Shown: piece by piece, positions 57,732 through 64,000 of the stretch | Numbering within the stretch: the first letter of the stretch is position 1 | How the letters are laid out: the number at the start of each line of letters is the position of its first letter | NCBI GenBank assembly: GCA_035640155.1 | Contig: DASQWR010000240.1 | Location: forward strand, 24,156 to 88,155 | Reading direction: 5' to 3' | DNA length: 64,000 bases | Origin: JALYQB01 sp035640155 | GTDB taxonomy: Bacteria > Actinomycetota > Actinomycetes > Mycobacteriales > Pseudonocardiaceae | Made by a program: the position numbers and the translations under genes | Notes under the pieces: generated by a model | Told to the model about the DNA's origin: nothing | Databases searched by the model: none | The model's input: only the letters and a program-made list of their open reading frames with translations

Positions 57732-58546
57732 CCCCACAGGTCGACGTGCTGGTGCCCACCCGGGACCGCCCGGTCGAGCTGGCGACCACCCTGGCCGGGC
57801 TGGCGGCCCAGCAGGGGGTGGACTTCCGGGTCTGGGTCAGCGACCAGTCGGACCAGCGGCCCTCGCACGCCACCGCGGCGGCCGAGACGATGGCGCGGGT
57901 GCTGCGGCGGCTGGGTCGCGAGGTGACCCTGCTGCGGCACCTGCCGCGGCGCGGGCTCGCGGAGCAGCGGGCGTTCCTGCTGTCCCTGGCCACGGCACCC
58001 GGCGTGCTGTTCCTCGACGACGACGTGTGGCTCGAGCCCGGCGCGCTGGCCCGGCTGCATGCCGCGCTCGGCGAGCTGGGATGCGGCTTCGTCGGCGCTG
58101 CCGTGCAGGGACTGTCTTACCTGGACGACCACCGGCCGGCCGAGCTGGCTCCCTACGAGGAGTGGACCGGGCGACCCGAGCCCGAGGACGTCATGCCGGA
58201 CTCGCCGGCCTGGCAGCGGTGGACGCTGCACAACGCGGCGAACCCGACGCACCTCGGTGAGCGGCTCGCACCGGGGGAGTGGCGCGCGTACAAGGTCGCC
58301 TGGGTGGGTGGGTGCGTGCTCTACGACCGCGCGAAGCTGCACGCCTGCGGCGGGTTCGGCTTCTGGGCCGAGCTGCCCCCCGACCACTGCGGGGAGGACG
58401 TGCTGGCCCAGCAGCGGGTGATGGCCCGCTACGGCGGCGCGGGCGTGCTGCCCAGCGGCGCCTATCACCTGGAGGCGTCCACCACGGTTCCCGACCGGCG
58501 GGTGGACGCGGTGCGCCACCTCGCTCCCGGTAACGTCCCCGCGTGA
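57728..58546 (+). CDS. GT2-family glycosyltransferase
   Basis: The 272-residue GT-A enzyme carries VDVLVPTRDRPVELATTLAG, FRVWVSDQSDQRPSHATA, AEQRAFLLSLATAPGVLFLD and DDVWLEPGALARLHAALGEL with the DDD metal motif, then YKVAWVGGCVLYDRAKLHAC and ELPPDHCGEDVLAQQRVMAR with the ED acid/base. It is inverting by family. Start and stop overlap both neighbours (GTGA each side), so hldE, this gene and the second GT9 gene are translated as a chain. It probably adds one sugar of the heptose-containing glycan. Confidence 0.92.
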   Translation: MTPQVDVLVPTRDRPVELATTLAGLAAQQGVDFRVWVSDQSDQRPSHATAAAETMARVLRRLGREVTLLRHLPRRGLAEQRAFLLSLATAPGVLFLDDDVWLEPGALARLHAALGELGCGFVGAAVQGLSYLDDHRPAELAPYEEWTGRPEPEDVMPDSPAWQRWTLHNAANPTHLGERLAPGEWRAYKVAWVGGCVLYDRAKLHACGGFGFWAELPPDHCGEDVLAQQRVMARYGGAGVLPSGAYHLEASTTVPDRRVDAVRHLAPGNVPA

Positions 58547-58618
58547 GCGAGCGCAGCGAGCGAACCATTGAACGCAGCAGCCAGCGCAGCGAGCGAACCA
58601 TCGAACGCAGCAGCTCCC
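58543..58618 (+). repeat. Dispersed SERSERTIE-coding repeat, copy 2, with 33-bp tandem duplication
   Basis: gtgagcgagcgcagcgagcg is followed by aaccattgaacgcagcagc and then a second gcgcagcgagcgaaccatc copy 33 bases on, differing by t/c. The same sequence starts the dehydrogenase gene at 45809 on the other strand. The period of 33 keeps the reading frame. Confidence 0.85.
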
Positions 58619-59697
58619 GGCTCGACGGCGTGCGCACCATCGCGGTGCTGCGCGCCAATGCGGTCGGCGACTACGTCATGTCGCTGCCCGCCCTGCAGGC
58701 GCTGCGCGCGGCCTATCCGGGTGCGCACATCGTGCTCGTCGGCGCGCCGTGGCACGCCGCGTTCCTGTCGGGGCGGCCGGGACCGGTGGACGAGGTGGTG
58801 GTGCTCCCCGCGGTGCCGGGGATGGGTGGGATGCAACCCGACGCGCCTTGCGGCGGGTTGGGCGAGGTGCTCGCGGACCTGCGGGCCCGGGAACTGGACC
58901 TGGCCGTGCAGCTGCACGGCGGGGGAGCACAGTCCAACCCGCTGGTACGGGAGTTCGGTGCGCGCCATGCCATCGGTCTGCGCGCTCCCGGCGCGCCGGA
59001 ACTCGACCGGTGGGTGCCCTACCGCTACTACCAGTCCGAGGTGGCGCGGTACCTGGAGGTCGTCGCGCTGGTGGGAGCATCGCCGGTCGGGGAGGCGGAG
59101 CTGGCGGTGACCGACGCCGACCGCGACGAAGCGCAGCGTGTGCTGCGCGAGTCCACTGGGTTCGAGTGCACTGGGCCGCTGGTCGCGGTACACCCCGGCG
59201 CGGCCGACGAGCGCCGTCGCTGGCCGGTCGAGCGCTTCGCCGCGCTGGCCGATGCCCTCGTGGTCGACGGCACCCGGGTGGTGGTGACCGGCTCTGCCGG
59301 AGAAGCCGGCCAGGTGGACCGGCTCGTCTCCCTCGCCGCCGGCCCGGTCACCGGGCTGGCCGGCGCGCTCGGGCTCGGCGGGCTGGCCGGGCTGTACTCG
59401 CGGTGCGCGCTGGTGGTCAGCAACGACACCGGCCCGCGGCACCTGGCGCAGGCCGTCGGAGCGCGGACCCTCGGGCTCTTCTGGTGCGGCAACGCGATCA
59501 ACGCCGCACCGGCGACCCGGCAACGGCACCGTGCCCTGCTCAGCTGGACGCTGCGCTGCCCCGAGTGCGGTGCGGACTGCACACGGGACCTGTACCCCCA
59601 CCGGACGGGGGACGGCTGTGCGCACCGCCCGTCCTTCCTCGCGGACATCCCGCTGGAGGAAGCCGTCGAGGAATCCCGTGACCTGCTCGGCAGCTGA
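58543..59697 (+). CDS. GT9-family glycosyltransferase (heptosyltransferase-like) with repeat-derived N-terminus
   Basis: The 384-residue GT9 enzyme has IAVLRANAVGDYVMSLPALQ, LVAVHPGAADERRRWPVERF, VVVTGSAGEAGQVDRLVSLA, YSRCALVVSNDTGPRHLAQA and ARTLGLFWCGNAINAAPATR. CPECGADCTRDLYPHRTGDG is the Cys/His tail. The first 28 residues (MSERSERTIERSSQ, then RSERTIERSSS) come from a 33-bp direct repeat and share no similarity with GT9 enzymes; the true fold starts near residue 30. It is coupled to the GT2 gene by GTGA. With the first GT9 gene it gives two candidate heptosyltransferases. Confidence 0.91.
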   Translation: MSERSERTIERSSQRSERTIERSSSRLDGVRTIAVLRANAVGDYVMSLPALQALRAAYPGAHIVLVGAPWHAAFLSGRPGPVDEVVVLPAVPGMGGMQPDAPCGGLGEVLADLRARELDLAVQLHGGGAQSNPLVREFGARHAIGLRAPGAPELDRWVPYRYYQSEVARYLEVVALVGASPVGEAELAVTDADRDEAQRVLRESTGFECTGPLVAVHPGAADERRRWPVERFAALADALVVDGTRVVVTGSAGEAGQVDRLVSLAAGPVTGLAGALGLGGLAGLYSRCALVVSNDTGPRHLAQAVGARTLGLFWCGNAINAAPATRQRHRALLSWTLRCPECGADCTRDLYPHRTGDGCAHRPSFLADIPLEEAVEESRDLLGS

Positions 59698-59749
59698 CGC
59701 ATGCTCGGTGCCGCAGACCACCGCACCCACTTCCCCGGGGTCCGTCGAA

Positions 59750-59957
59750 TCAGTGCTGGTCGCCGGGCTTGCCGCCGAGGTGGTCCTTGAGCTGCGCCAT
59801 CACGGCGTTCGGCCCGTTGACCTCACCGACGTTGCGGCACCTGGATCAGATCCTCACCGGCACTATTGTGCTTCGCCAGCTCGGCGAGCTGATCCCCGGA
59901 CATCGGGTAGTCGGCGCCCTTGAGGTACTTCTGCACCTCGTTCACCTGAAATGCCAT
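59750..59957 (-). pseudogene. Frameshifted DUF2795 small protein gene
   Basis: From ATG 59957 the minus strand reads MAFQVNEVQKYLKGADYPMS, then GDQLAELAKHNSAGEDLIQ, after which a frameshift gives VPQRR and a stop. The next frame continues RNVGEVNGPNAVMAQLKDHL and GGKPGDQH to a stop. Together the two parts are a complete DUF2795 protein (about 68 residues), so one indel near 59840 has broken it. A sequencing error is the alternative. Confidence 0.75.
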
Positions 59958-60019
59958 ATCCGCGGTCTACCGTCTCGTCCCCGGGTAAGCAGTCGGGAAC
60001 GTCTCGATGGAGGTGGAGC

Positions 60020-60784
60020 ATGGCCGATCAGTGGCGACCGTGGCCGGCAGAGCTTCCGGTACTCGACCTGGCTCCGTGCCGCGCCGCGCTGGTGGTGGCC
60101 CCGCATCCCGACGACGAGGTGCTCGGCGCGGGCGGCCTGATGCGGACGCTGCGCCGAGCGGGAGTCGCCGTGGACGTGGTCGCTGTGACCGACGGCGAGG
60201 CCTCGCACCGGGGCTCTCCCACCGTCGGGCCCGCTCAGGTGATCCGGCTCCGCGTCGGAGAGACGGTGCACGCCTACCGGGAGCTGGGGCTGGACCCGCG
60301 CCGCCGGCGGCGCCTCGGCCTGCCCGACTCCCACGTCGCCGACTGTGCGGGCGAGCTGGAGGACCACCTGCGGGCACTGCTCACGGGACGCCCCGGACTC
60401 TGGTGTATCGCGCCGTGGTGGCACGACGGGCATCCCGATCACAACGCCACCGGGCGCGCTGCCCTGGCGGCGAGCAGTGCCTGCGGCATCCTCCTGCTCG
60501 GGTACCTCGTCTCCAGCTATCACCACGGCGAGCCCCCCGACATCCCCTCCGACGGGGCTGTTCGACTGCCCCTGGACGCCGACTTGCAGCACCGGAAGCG
60601 AGCCGCGCTCGCCCGGTACGTCAGCCAGCTGCAGCCGCTGTCCCGGCATCCGGCGGACACCCCGGTGCTCTCAGCCGCCGCGATCGCCGCCTCGACCGGG
60701 CCGGAGGAGGTCTTCATCACCGCCCCCGGACTCGGGGCTGGTGGGGAGACGGGTGATCACTTTGAAGCTGCACGGCGCGATTGA
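60020..60784 (+). CDS. PIG-L family zinc deacetylase
   Basis: The 254-residue LmbE/PIG-L hydrolase has AALVVAPHPDDEVLGAGGLM (zinc motif PHPDDE), VVAVTDGEASH, RVGETVHAYRELGLD and IAPWWHDGHPDHNATGRAAL (third zinc ligand HPDHN). ALARYVSQLQPLSRHPA follows. The family removes acetyl from N-acetylglucosamine-type sugars, as in mycothiol (MshB) or glycan lipids. Here it lies next to the heptose operon and may modify its glycan. The ATG at 60020 follows GGAGG. Its 3' end overlaps a broken membrane-protein gene. Confidence 0.91.
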   Translation: MADQWRPWPAELPVLDLAPCRAALVVAPHPDDEVLGAGGLMRTLRRAGVAVDVVAVTDGEASHRGSPTVGPAQVIRLRVGETVHAYRELGLDPRRRRRLGLPDSHVADCAGELEDHLRALLTGRPGLWCIAPWWHDGHPDHNATGRAALAASSACGILLLGYLVSSYHHGEPPDIPSDGAVRLPLDADLQHRKRAALARYVSQLQPLSRHPADTPVLSAAAIAASTGPEEVFITAPGLGAGGETGDHFEAARRD

Positions 60785-61001
60785 CTACGGCTCCTCGGGG
60801 TGATGCTCACTGTCCCGAGCCTGCTGGGGCTCGACCGCTGGGGCGCTGTTGGCAAGTTTCGGTGCTGCCCAGGGTTCACTCAACGCGCGCACCGACCAAC
60901 CGTTCTCGGTGCGGCGGCTCGTGCCGTTCCTGGTGATGGGCGCTGTGCTCCTCACCAACTTCAACCTGACCGACTGGGACTATCCGAACACCGACGAGTG
61001 A
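60753..61001 (+). pseudogene. Broken small membrane-protein gene (SPW-repeat-like)
   Basis: A GTG start gives LKLHGAIDYGSSG, then a stop; the next frame gives VMLTVPSLLGLDRW, and the third gives LASFGAAQGSLNARTDQPFS, VRRLVPFLVMGAVLLTNFNL and TDWDYPNTDE with a stop. Joined, the parts resemble small actinobacterial membrane proteins beginning MKxHGAxDYxSS, with at least two frameshifts and a missing central helix. It is not functional as written. Confidence 0.65.
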
Positions 61002-61036
61002 GGGCGGCGAGTTCTGGTGGTGCGGGAAACGCCGCG

Positions 61037-61465
61037 CTACTGGTCGAGCGGCTGGTCGAGGGCGACCTCGACAGTGGGGCAGCGGGTGAAGAACTCGATC
61101 AGGCCGACCGCGGTGAGCGGGCGCAGCACGGCCCGGCACTCGCAGACGAGGCGCAGCGCGATGCCTCGCAGGTCCGTGGTCCGGTGCAGGTCGACCAGCG
61201 TGCTGAGCCCGGCGGAGGAGAAGAAGTCGACTGCACTGAAATCCAGCACGATCAGGCGTGGTTGACCGGTGAGCACGGAGTCGACCGCGCGGCGCAGGAT
61301 CCCGCCGGTGTGCAGGTCGACCTCCCCAGACACGGTGATCACCACCCCGCGTTCGTCCCCGTCGGCGATCGTGACACCCAGCAGCTCCTCGGGAGCCAGC
61401 GCGACCGGCAGGGCTTCGGAAACCTGGTGGGCCGGGGCCTCGGAGTGCGGGTCGGGTGGCGGCAC
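61037..61465 (-). CDS. STAS-domain anti-anti-sigma factor
   Basis: The 142-residue protein has a STAS domain from about residue 35: GVVITVSGEVDLHTGGILRR, AVDSVLTGQPRLIVLDFSAV, DFFSSAGLSTLVDLHRTTDL and RGIALRLVCECRAVLRPLTA. The SSAGL serine is the kinase target in SpoIIAA/RsbV-type proteins, which release a sigma factor from its anti-sigma kinase when dephosphorylated. The N-terminal 30 residues are Pro/Ala-rich. The GTG at 61465 has AGAGGA upstream. No RsbW-type kinase or sigma-B-type factor is adjacent, so the partner lies elsewhere. Confidence 0.9.
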   Translation of the reverse strand: MPPPDPHSEAPAHQVSEALPVALAPEELLGVTIADGDERGVVITVSGEVDLHTGGILRRAVDSVLTGQPRLIVLDFSAVDFFSSAGLSTLVDLHRTTDLRGIALRLVCECRAVLRPLTAVGLIEFFTRCPTVEVALDQPLDQ

Positions 61466-61580
61466 CGTATCGCGTCCTCTCAGCGGAATCTCGGGCGACA
61501 GGGTCTCCGAGGGCGCGTACCGCTACGGGTGGCCTGCCACTGGCGGAGCGTGGGCTGTCTGCTCAACCTTGTCTGCCACC

Positions 61581-63947
61581 CTACCCGCGGTGCGGATCAG
61601 TGCAAGGACGGGTGCGGTGGGCCGGAGCGCGGCCGGCGGGGTGGATGAGCGGCGGCAGCCGGGGTGCCGGAGGCACCGGCCGGGTCACGGGCTCACCGGA
61701 GGTCACCCGGATCGGCTCGCCGTGGTGTGCCAGGTCCACCGGGTCGCCGGAGAGCAACCGGTAGCTCGCGTGGCCTGGGAGCACCTCGACGCCGAGGCGG
61801 CTGCCCCGGAAGCACATCCGGAACGCGACGCGAGGCAGTGCGGCGGGTAGCCGGGGCGCGAAGGTGAGCCGGCCGTCGTGGTCGCGCATCCCGCCCAGGC
61901 CCGCGACCACCGCGATCCAGGCCCCGGCCAGGGACGCGATGTGCAATCCGTTGGAGACGTTGTGGTGCAGGTCGTGCAGGTCGGTCAGGGCGCACTCGGC
62001 CAGGTAGTCGTAGGCCAGGTCCAGGTGGCCGACCTCCGCGGCGAGCACGGCCTGCGAGCACGCCGAGAGCGAGGAGTCCCGCACCGTGCGGGCCTCGTAG
62101 TAGGCGACGTTGCGGGCCTTCTCCGCAGCCGTGAACGCATCCCCGCGCAGGTGCATGGCGAGCACCAGGTCCGCCTGCTTGATGACCTGCTTGCGGTACA
62201 GGTCGTAGTACGGGTAGTGCAGCAGCAGCGGGTACTGCTCGAGCGGGGTGGACGCGAAGTCCCACTCCGCGAAGTGGGTGAAGCCGGAGCACTGCGGGTG
62301 CACGCCGAGGTCGTCGTCGTAGGGCACCAGCATCGCTTCCGCGGCGCGCCGCCATCCGGAGATCTCCGCAGCGTCGACGCCGAGTGCGGCGGCGACGTCG
62401 GGCTCCCGGTCACACGCGGCAGCGGCCTCGCGCAGGTTCCGCTGCGCCATCAGGTTGGTGTAGACGTTGTTGTCGACCACCGCGGTGTACTCGTCGGGCC
62501 CGGTCACCCCGTCGATGCGGAAGCCGCCACCGCGGTTGTGGTGGCCGAGCGACTGCCACAGCCGCGCGGTCTCCACCAGCAGCTCGACCCCGCAGTGCCG
62601 TTCGAAGTCGGTGTCCCCGGTGGCGGCGAGGTAGCGGGCGACGGCGTCGGCGATGTCCGCTCCGATGTGGAATCCTGCGGTTCCGGCCGGCCAGTACGCC
62701 GAGCACTCCGCCCCGTTGATCGAGCGCCACGGGAACGCGGCACCGCGCTGGCCGAGCACCCCGGCTCTCGCCCTGGCCTTGTCCAGTGTGGAGTGTCGCC
62801 AGCGCAGCGCGTCTCGCGCGGAGTCGGGCAGGGTGTAGGTGAGCACCGGCAGCACGAAGGTCTCGGTGTCCCAGAACGCGTGACCGTCGTACCCGGGTCC
62901 GGTGAGGCCCTTCGCGGGGATGGCCCGGCTCTCGCCGCGGGCGCCGGCCTGCAGCACGTGGAACAGCGCGAAGCGCACCGCCTGCTGCAGCTCGGGGTCC
63001 CCGTCGAGCTCGATGTCGGCGGCGTCCCAGAACTCGTCCAGGTAGCACCGCTGCTCGGCGAGCAGCCCGTCCCACCCGGTCTGCCGGGCACCGGCCAGCG
63101 CAGCGTCGACCTGCGCCCGCAGGGCGGGGACCGACCGCCGGCTGGACCAGGCGTAGCCGAGGAACTTGGTCATCCGCAGCCGGGCGCCGGCGGGCACGTC
63201 GACCGCCGCGGTGAGCCGCGCCAGGTCGTCCTCGGTGGAGATGCTGGTCCACAGCCCGTCAGGCACGTCGAGCAGGTGGTCCATCGCCGCCGCCACGGTC
63301 AGCCCGGATCGCCTTGTGGTGTGCACGAGCACCGCGTGATGGTCGGCGCAGGCGGCGAACTGCGCCTGCAGCGGAGCGTCCAGGGCCGCCGCGACCCGGG
63401 GGTCGGCGGTGCGCTGCTCGATCGGCTCGTTGGCCAGCAGGTCGGACTGCACCACCAGCTGCAGCCCGCCGTCCAGGGGCTGCACCTCGTAGTGGATCGC
63501 GGCGACCGCGCGCTGGGTGAAGGACACCAGCCGCTCGGTCATGATGCGCACCCGCCGCCCGGTCGGGGAGGTCCACTCGGTGCGCCGTCGCAGCGTGCCG
63601 GCCCGGAAGTCGAGCACCCGCTCGTGGTCGGTCGTGGTGCCGTAGCGCACGTCGAGCGGCTCGTCACCGACCAGCAGCCGCACGATCTTGCCGTCGGTGA
63701 CGTTGACCACGGTCTGCCCGGACTCGGGGTAGCCGTAGCCGGCCTCCGCATACGGCAGCGCCCGCTCCTCGTAGAAGCCGTTGAGGTAGGTGCCGGGCAG
63801 CCCGCGCGGCTCACCCTCCTCGAAGGTGCCCCGCAGCCCGATGTGCCCGTTGGACAGCGCGAAGGTGGACTCGGTGCGGCGCAGCGCGTCGAGGTCCAGC
63901 CCGCTCCAGCGCAGTTCCCAGGGCGACACCGCGTACCCGCCGGTCAT
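61581..63947 (-). CDS. GH65-family glycoside phosphorylase (maltose/trehalose/kojibiose phosphorylase-like)
   Basis: The 788-residue inverting phosphorylase has an N-terminal beta-sandwich (ESTFALSNGHIGLRGTFEEG, GTYLNGFYEERALPYAEAGY), an (alpha/alpha)6 barrel with GPGYDGHAFWDTETFVLPVL, YWPAGTAGFHIGADIADAVA and GVTGPDEYTAVVDNNVYTNL (catalytic Glu), KQADLVLAMHLRGDAFTAAE and phosphate-binding SSLSACSQAVLAAEVGHLDL, and a C-terminal beta domain. It splits an alpha-linked glucose disaccharide with phosphate to beta-glucose 1-phosphate. The ATG overlaps the stop of the upstream HAD gene (ATGA), which would convert that product to glucose 6-phosphate. Confidence 0.94.
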   Translation of the reverse strand: MTGGYAVSPWELRWSGLDLDALRRTESTFALSNGHIGLRGTFEEGEPRGLPGTYLNGFYEERALPYAEAGYGYPESGQTVVNVTDGKIVRLLVGDEPLDVRYGTTTDHERVLDFRAGTLRRRTEWTSPTGRRVRIMTERLVSFTQRAVAAIHYEVQPLDGGLQLVVQSDLLANEPIEQRTADPRVAAALDAPLQAQFAACADHHAVLVHTTRRSGLTVAAAMDHLLDVPDGLWTSISTEDDLARLTAAVDVPAGARLRMTKFLGYAWSSRRSVPALRAQVDAALAGARQTGWDGLLAEQRCYLDEFWDAADIELDGDPELQQAVRFALFHVLQAGARGESRAIPAKGLTGPGYDGHAFWDTETFVLPVLTYTLPDSARDALRWRHSTLDKARARAGVLGQRGAAFPWRSINGAECSAYWPAGTAGFHIGADIADAVARYLAATGDTDFERHCGVELLVETARLWQSLGHHNRGGGFRIDGVTGPDEYTAVVDNNVYTNLMAQRNLREAAAACDREPDVAAALGVDAAEISGWRRAAEAMLVPYDDDLGVHPQCSGFTHFAEWDFASTPLEQYPLLLHYPYYDLYRKQVIKQADLVLAMHLRGDAFTAAEKARNVAYYEARTVRDSSLSACSQAVLAAEVGHLDLAYDYLAECALTDLHDLHHNVSNGLHIASLAGAWIAVVAGLGGMRDHDGRLTFAPRLPAALPRVAFRMCFRGSRLGVEVLPGHASYRLLSGDPVDLAHHGEPIRVTSGEPVTRPVPPAPRLPPLIHPAGRAPAHRTRPCTDPHRG

Positions 63948-64000
63948 GAGAGCAGCTCCGCCAGGTCCGCCACCACCACGTCCGCGCCGTGCGCGCGCAG
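63944..64000 (-). CDS. C-terminal end of a HAD hydrolase, probably beta-phosphoglucomutase (partial)
   Basis: Nineteen codons reach the window edge: LRAHGADVVVADLAELLS and stop. The GADVVVADLAEL ending is typical of beta-phosphoglucomutase-type HAD-IA proteins encoded with GH65 phosphorylases. The TGA overlaps the GH65 start codon as ATGA. The rest lies beyond the right edge. Confidence 0.7.
   Translation of the reverse strand: MRAHGADVVVADLAELLS

Noticed and set aside
1..64000. tRNA genes, rRNA genes, CRISPR arrays or intact transposases
   Set aside because: No T-arm-like GGTTCGAATCC with matching acceptor stem, no regularly spaced repeats of CRISPR length and no full transposase or integrase motifs were found on reading both strands; a covariance-model scan could still find something missed.

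Overview
The window is one contiguous stretch of a very GC-rich actinobacterial chromosome, most likely from the Pseudonocardiales (Pseudonocardia-like). Three things point there: heavy GTG start use with many 4-base ATGA/GTGA stop-start overlaps; actinobacteria-specific families (PAC2, DUF4192, DUF3039, DUF3099, DUF4193, DUF3093, DUF3710, DUF3159, polyphosphate glucokinase, GpgS); and a gene order that follows, from memory, the Mycobacterium tuberculosis block Rv2714-Rv2681 (PAC2, ideR, sigB, Rv2709/Rv2708c, Rv2707, sigA, ppgK, suhB, cei, Rv2699c, Rv2698, dut, Rv2696c, Rv2694c, Rv2693c, ceoC, ceoB, Rv2690c, dxs, Rv2681).

Region 1 (1-17.6 kb): the 3' part of the B12-dependent ribonucleotide reductase nrdJ with an in-frame intein; PAC2; a MinD/CooC-like ATPase with a small partner; a methyltransferase; a lipoprotein; DUF4192; galE-ideR; a rhodanese; acuC; sigB with a candidate stress (ECF-type) promoter; dtd-PP2C; a HhH-GPD protein; DUF3099; DUF3039; YihY. 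Region 2 (17.6-27.5 kb) interrupts the conserved order: an SF2 helicase; a three-gene module of glutamine-synthetase-like ligase, C39-like putative cysteine hydrolase and cysteine-desulfurase-like PLP enzyme; a transporter; a PNPOx-fold protein; DUF1707; and a graveyard of broken genes (GNAT toxin tail, VapBC with a nonsense codon and a deletion, TPR regulator, integrase start). Region 3 (27.5-43.6 kb) is the conserved core: sigA, ppgK, suhB, cei, DUF4193, DUF3093, dut, DUF3710, OB-fold, DUF3159, two RCK potassium-channel regulators, APC permease, dxs coupled to a two-component system, and an RNase D-like exonuclease.

Region 4 (43.6-64 kb) starts with an atypical LuxR-type regulator and then holds a carbohydrate/envelope island: zinc alcohol dehydrogenase and Gfo/Idh/MocA oxidoreductase, gpgS with a GT4 enzyme, and a heptose-type operon (GT9, bifunctional HldE, GT2, second GT9) flanked by another glycosyltransferase, a BON-methyltransferase fusion and a PIG-L deacetylase. 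Set into it are an ECF sigma/anti-sigma/PepSY operon with a candidate autoregulated, nearly leaderless promoter, and menC. It ends with STAS, a GH65 disaccharide phosphorylase and the tail of a beta-phosphoglucomutase-like gene.

The best candidates for something undescribed are the ligase/hydrolase/PLP module (19.7-23.3 kb), which can be read as a gamma-glutamylation pathway, and the ADP-heptose glycan operon (54-59.7 kb) in a Gram-positive. Smaller points are the intein with one catalytic Asp lost, a probable CTG start for the RNase D gene, and a repeated SERSERTIE-coding sequence used as the N-terminus of two unrelated genes. No tRNA, rRNA, CRISPR array or intact transposase was seen.
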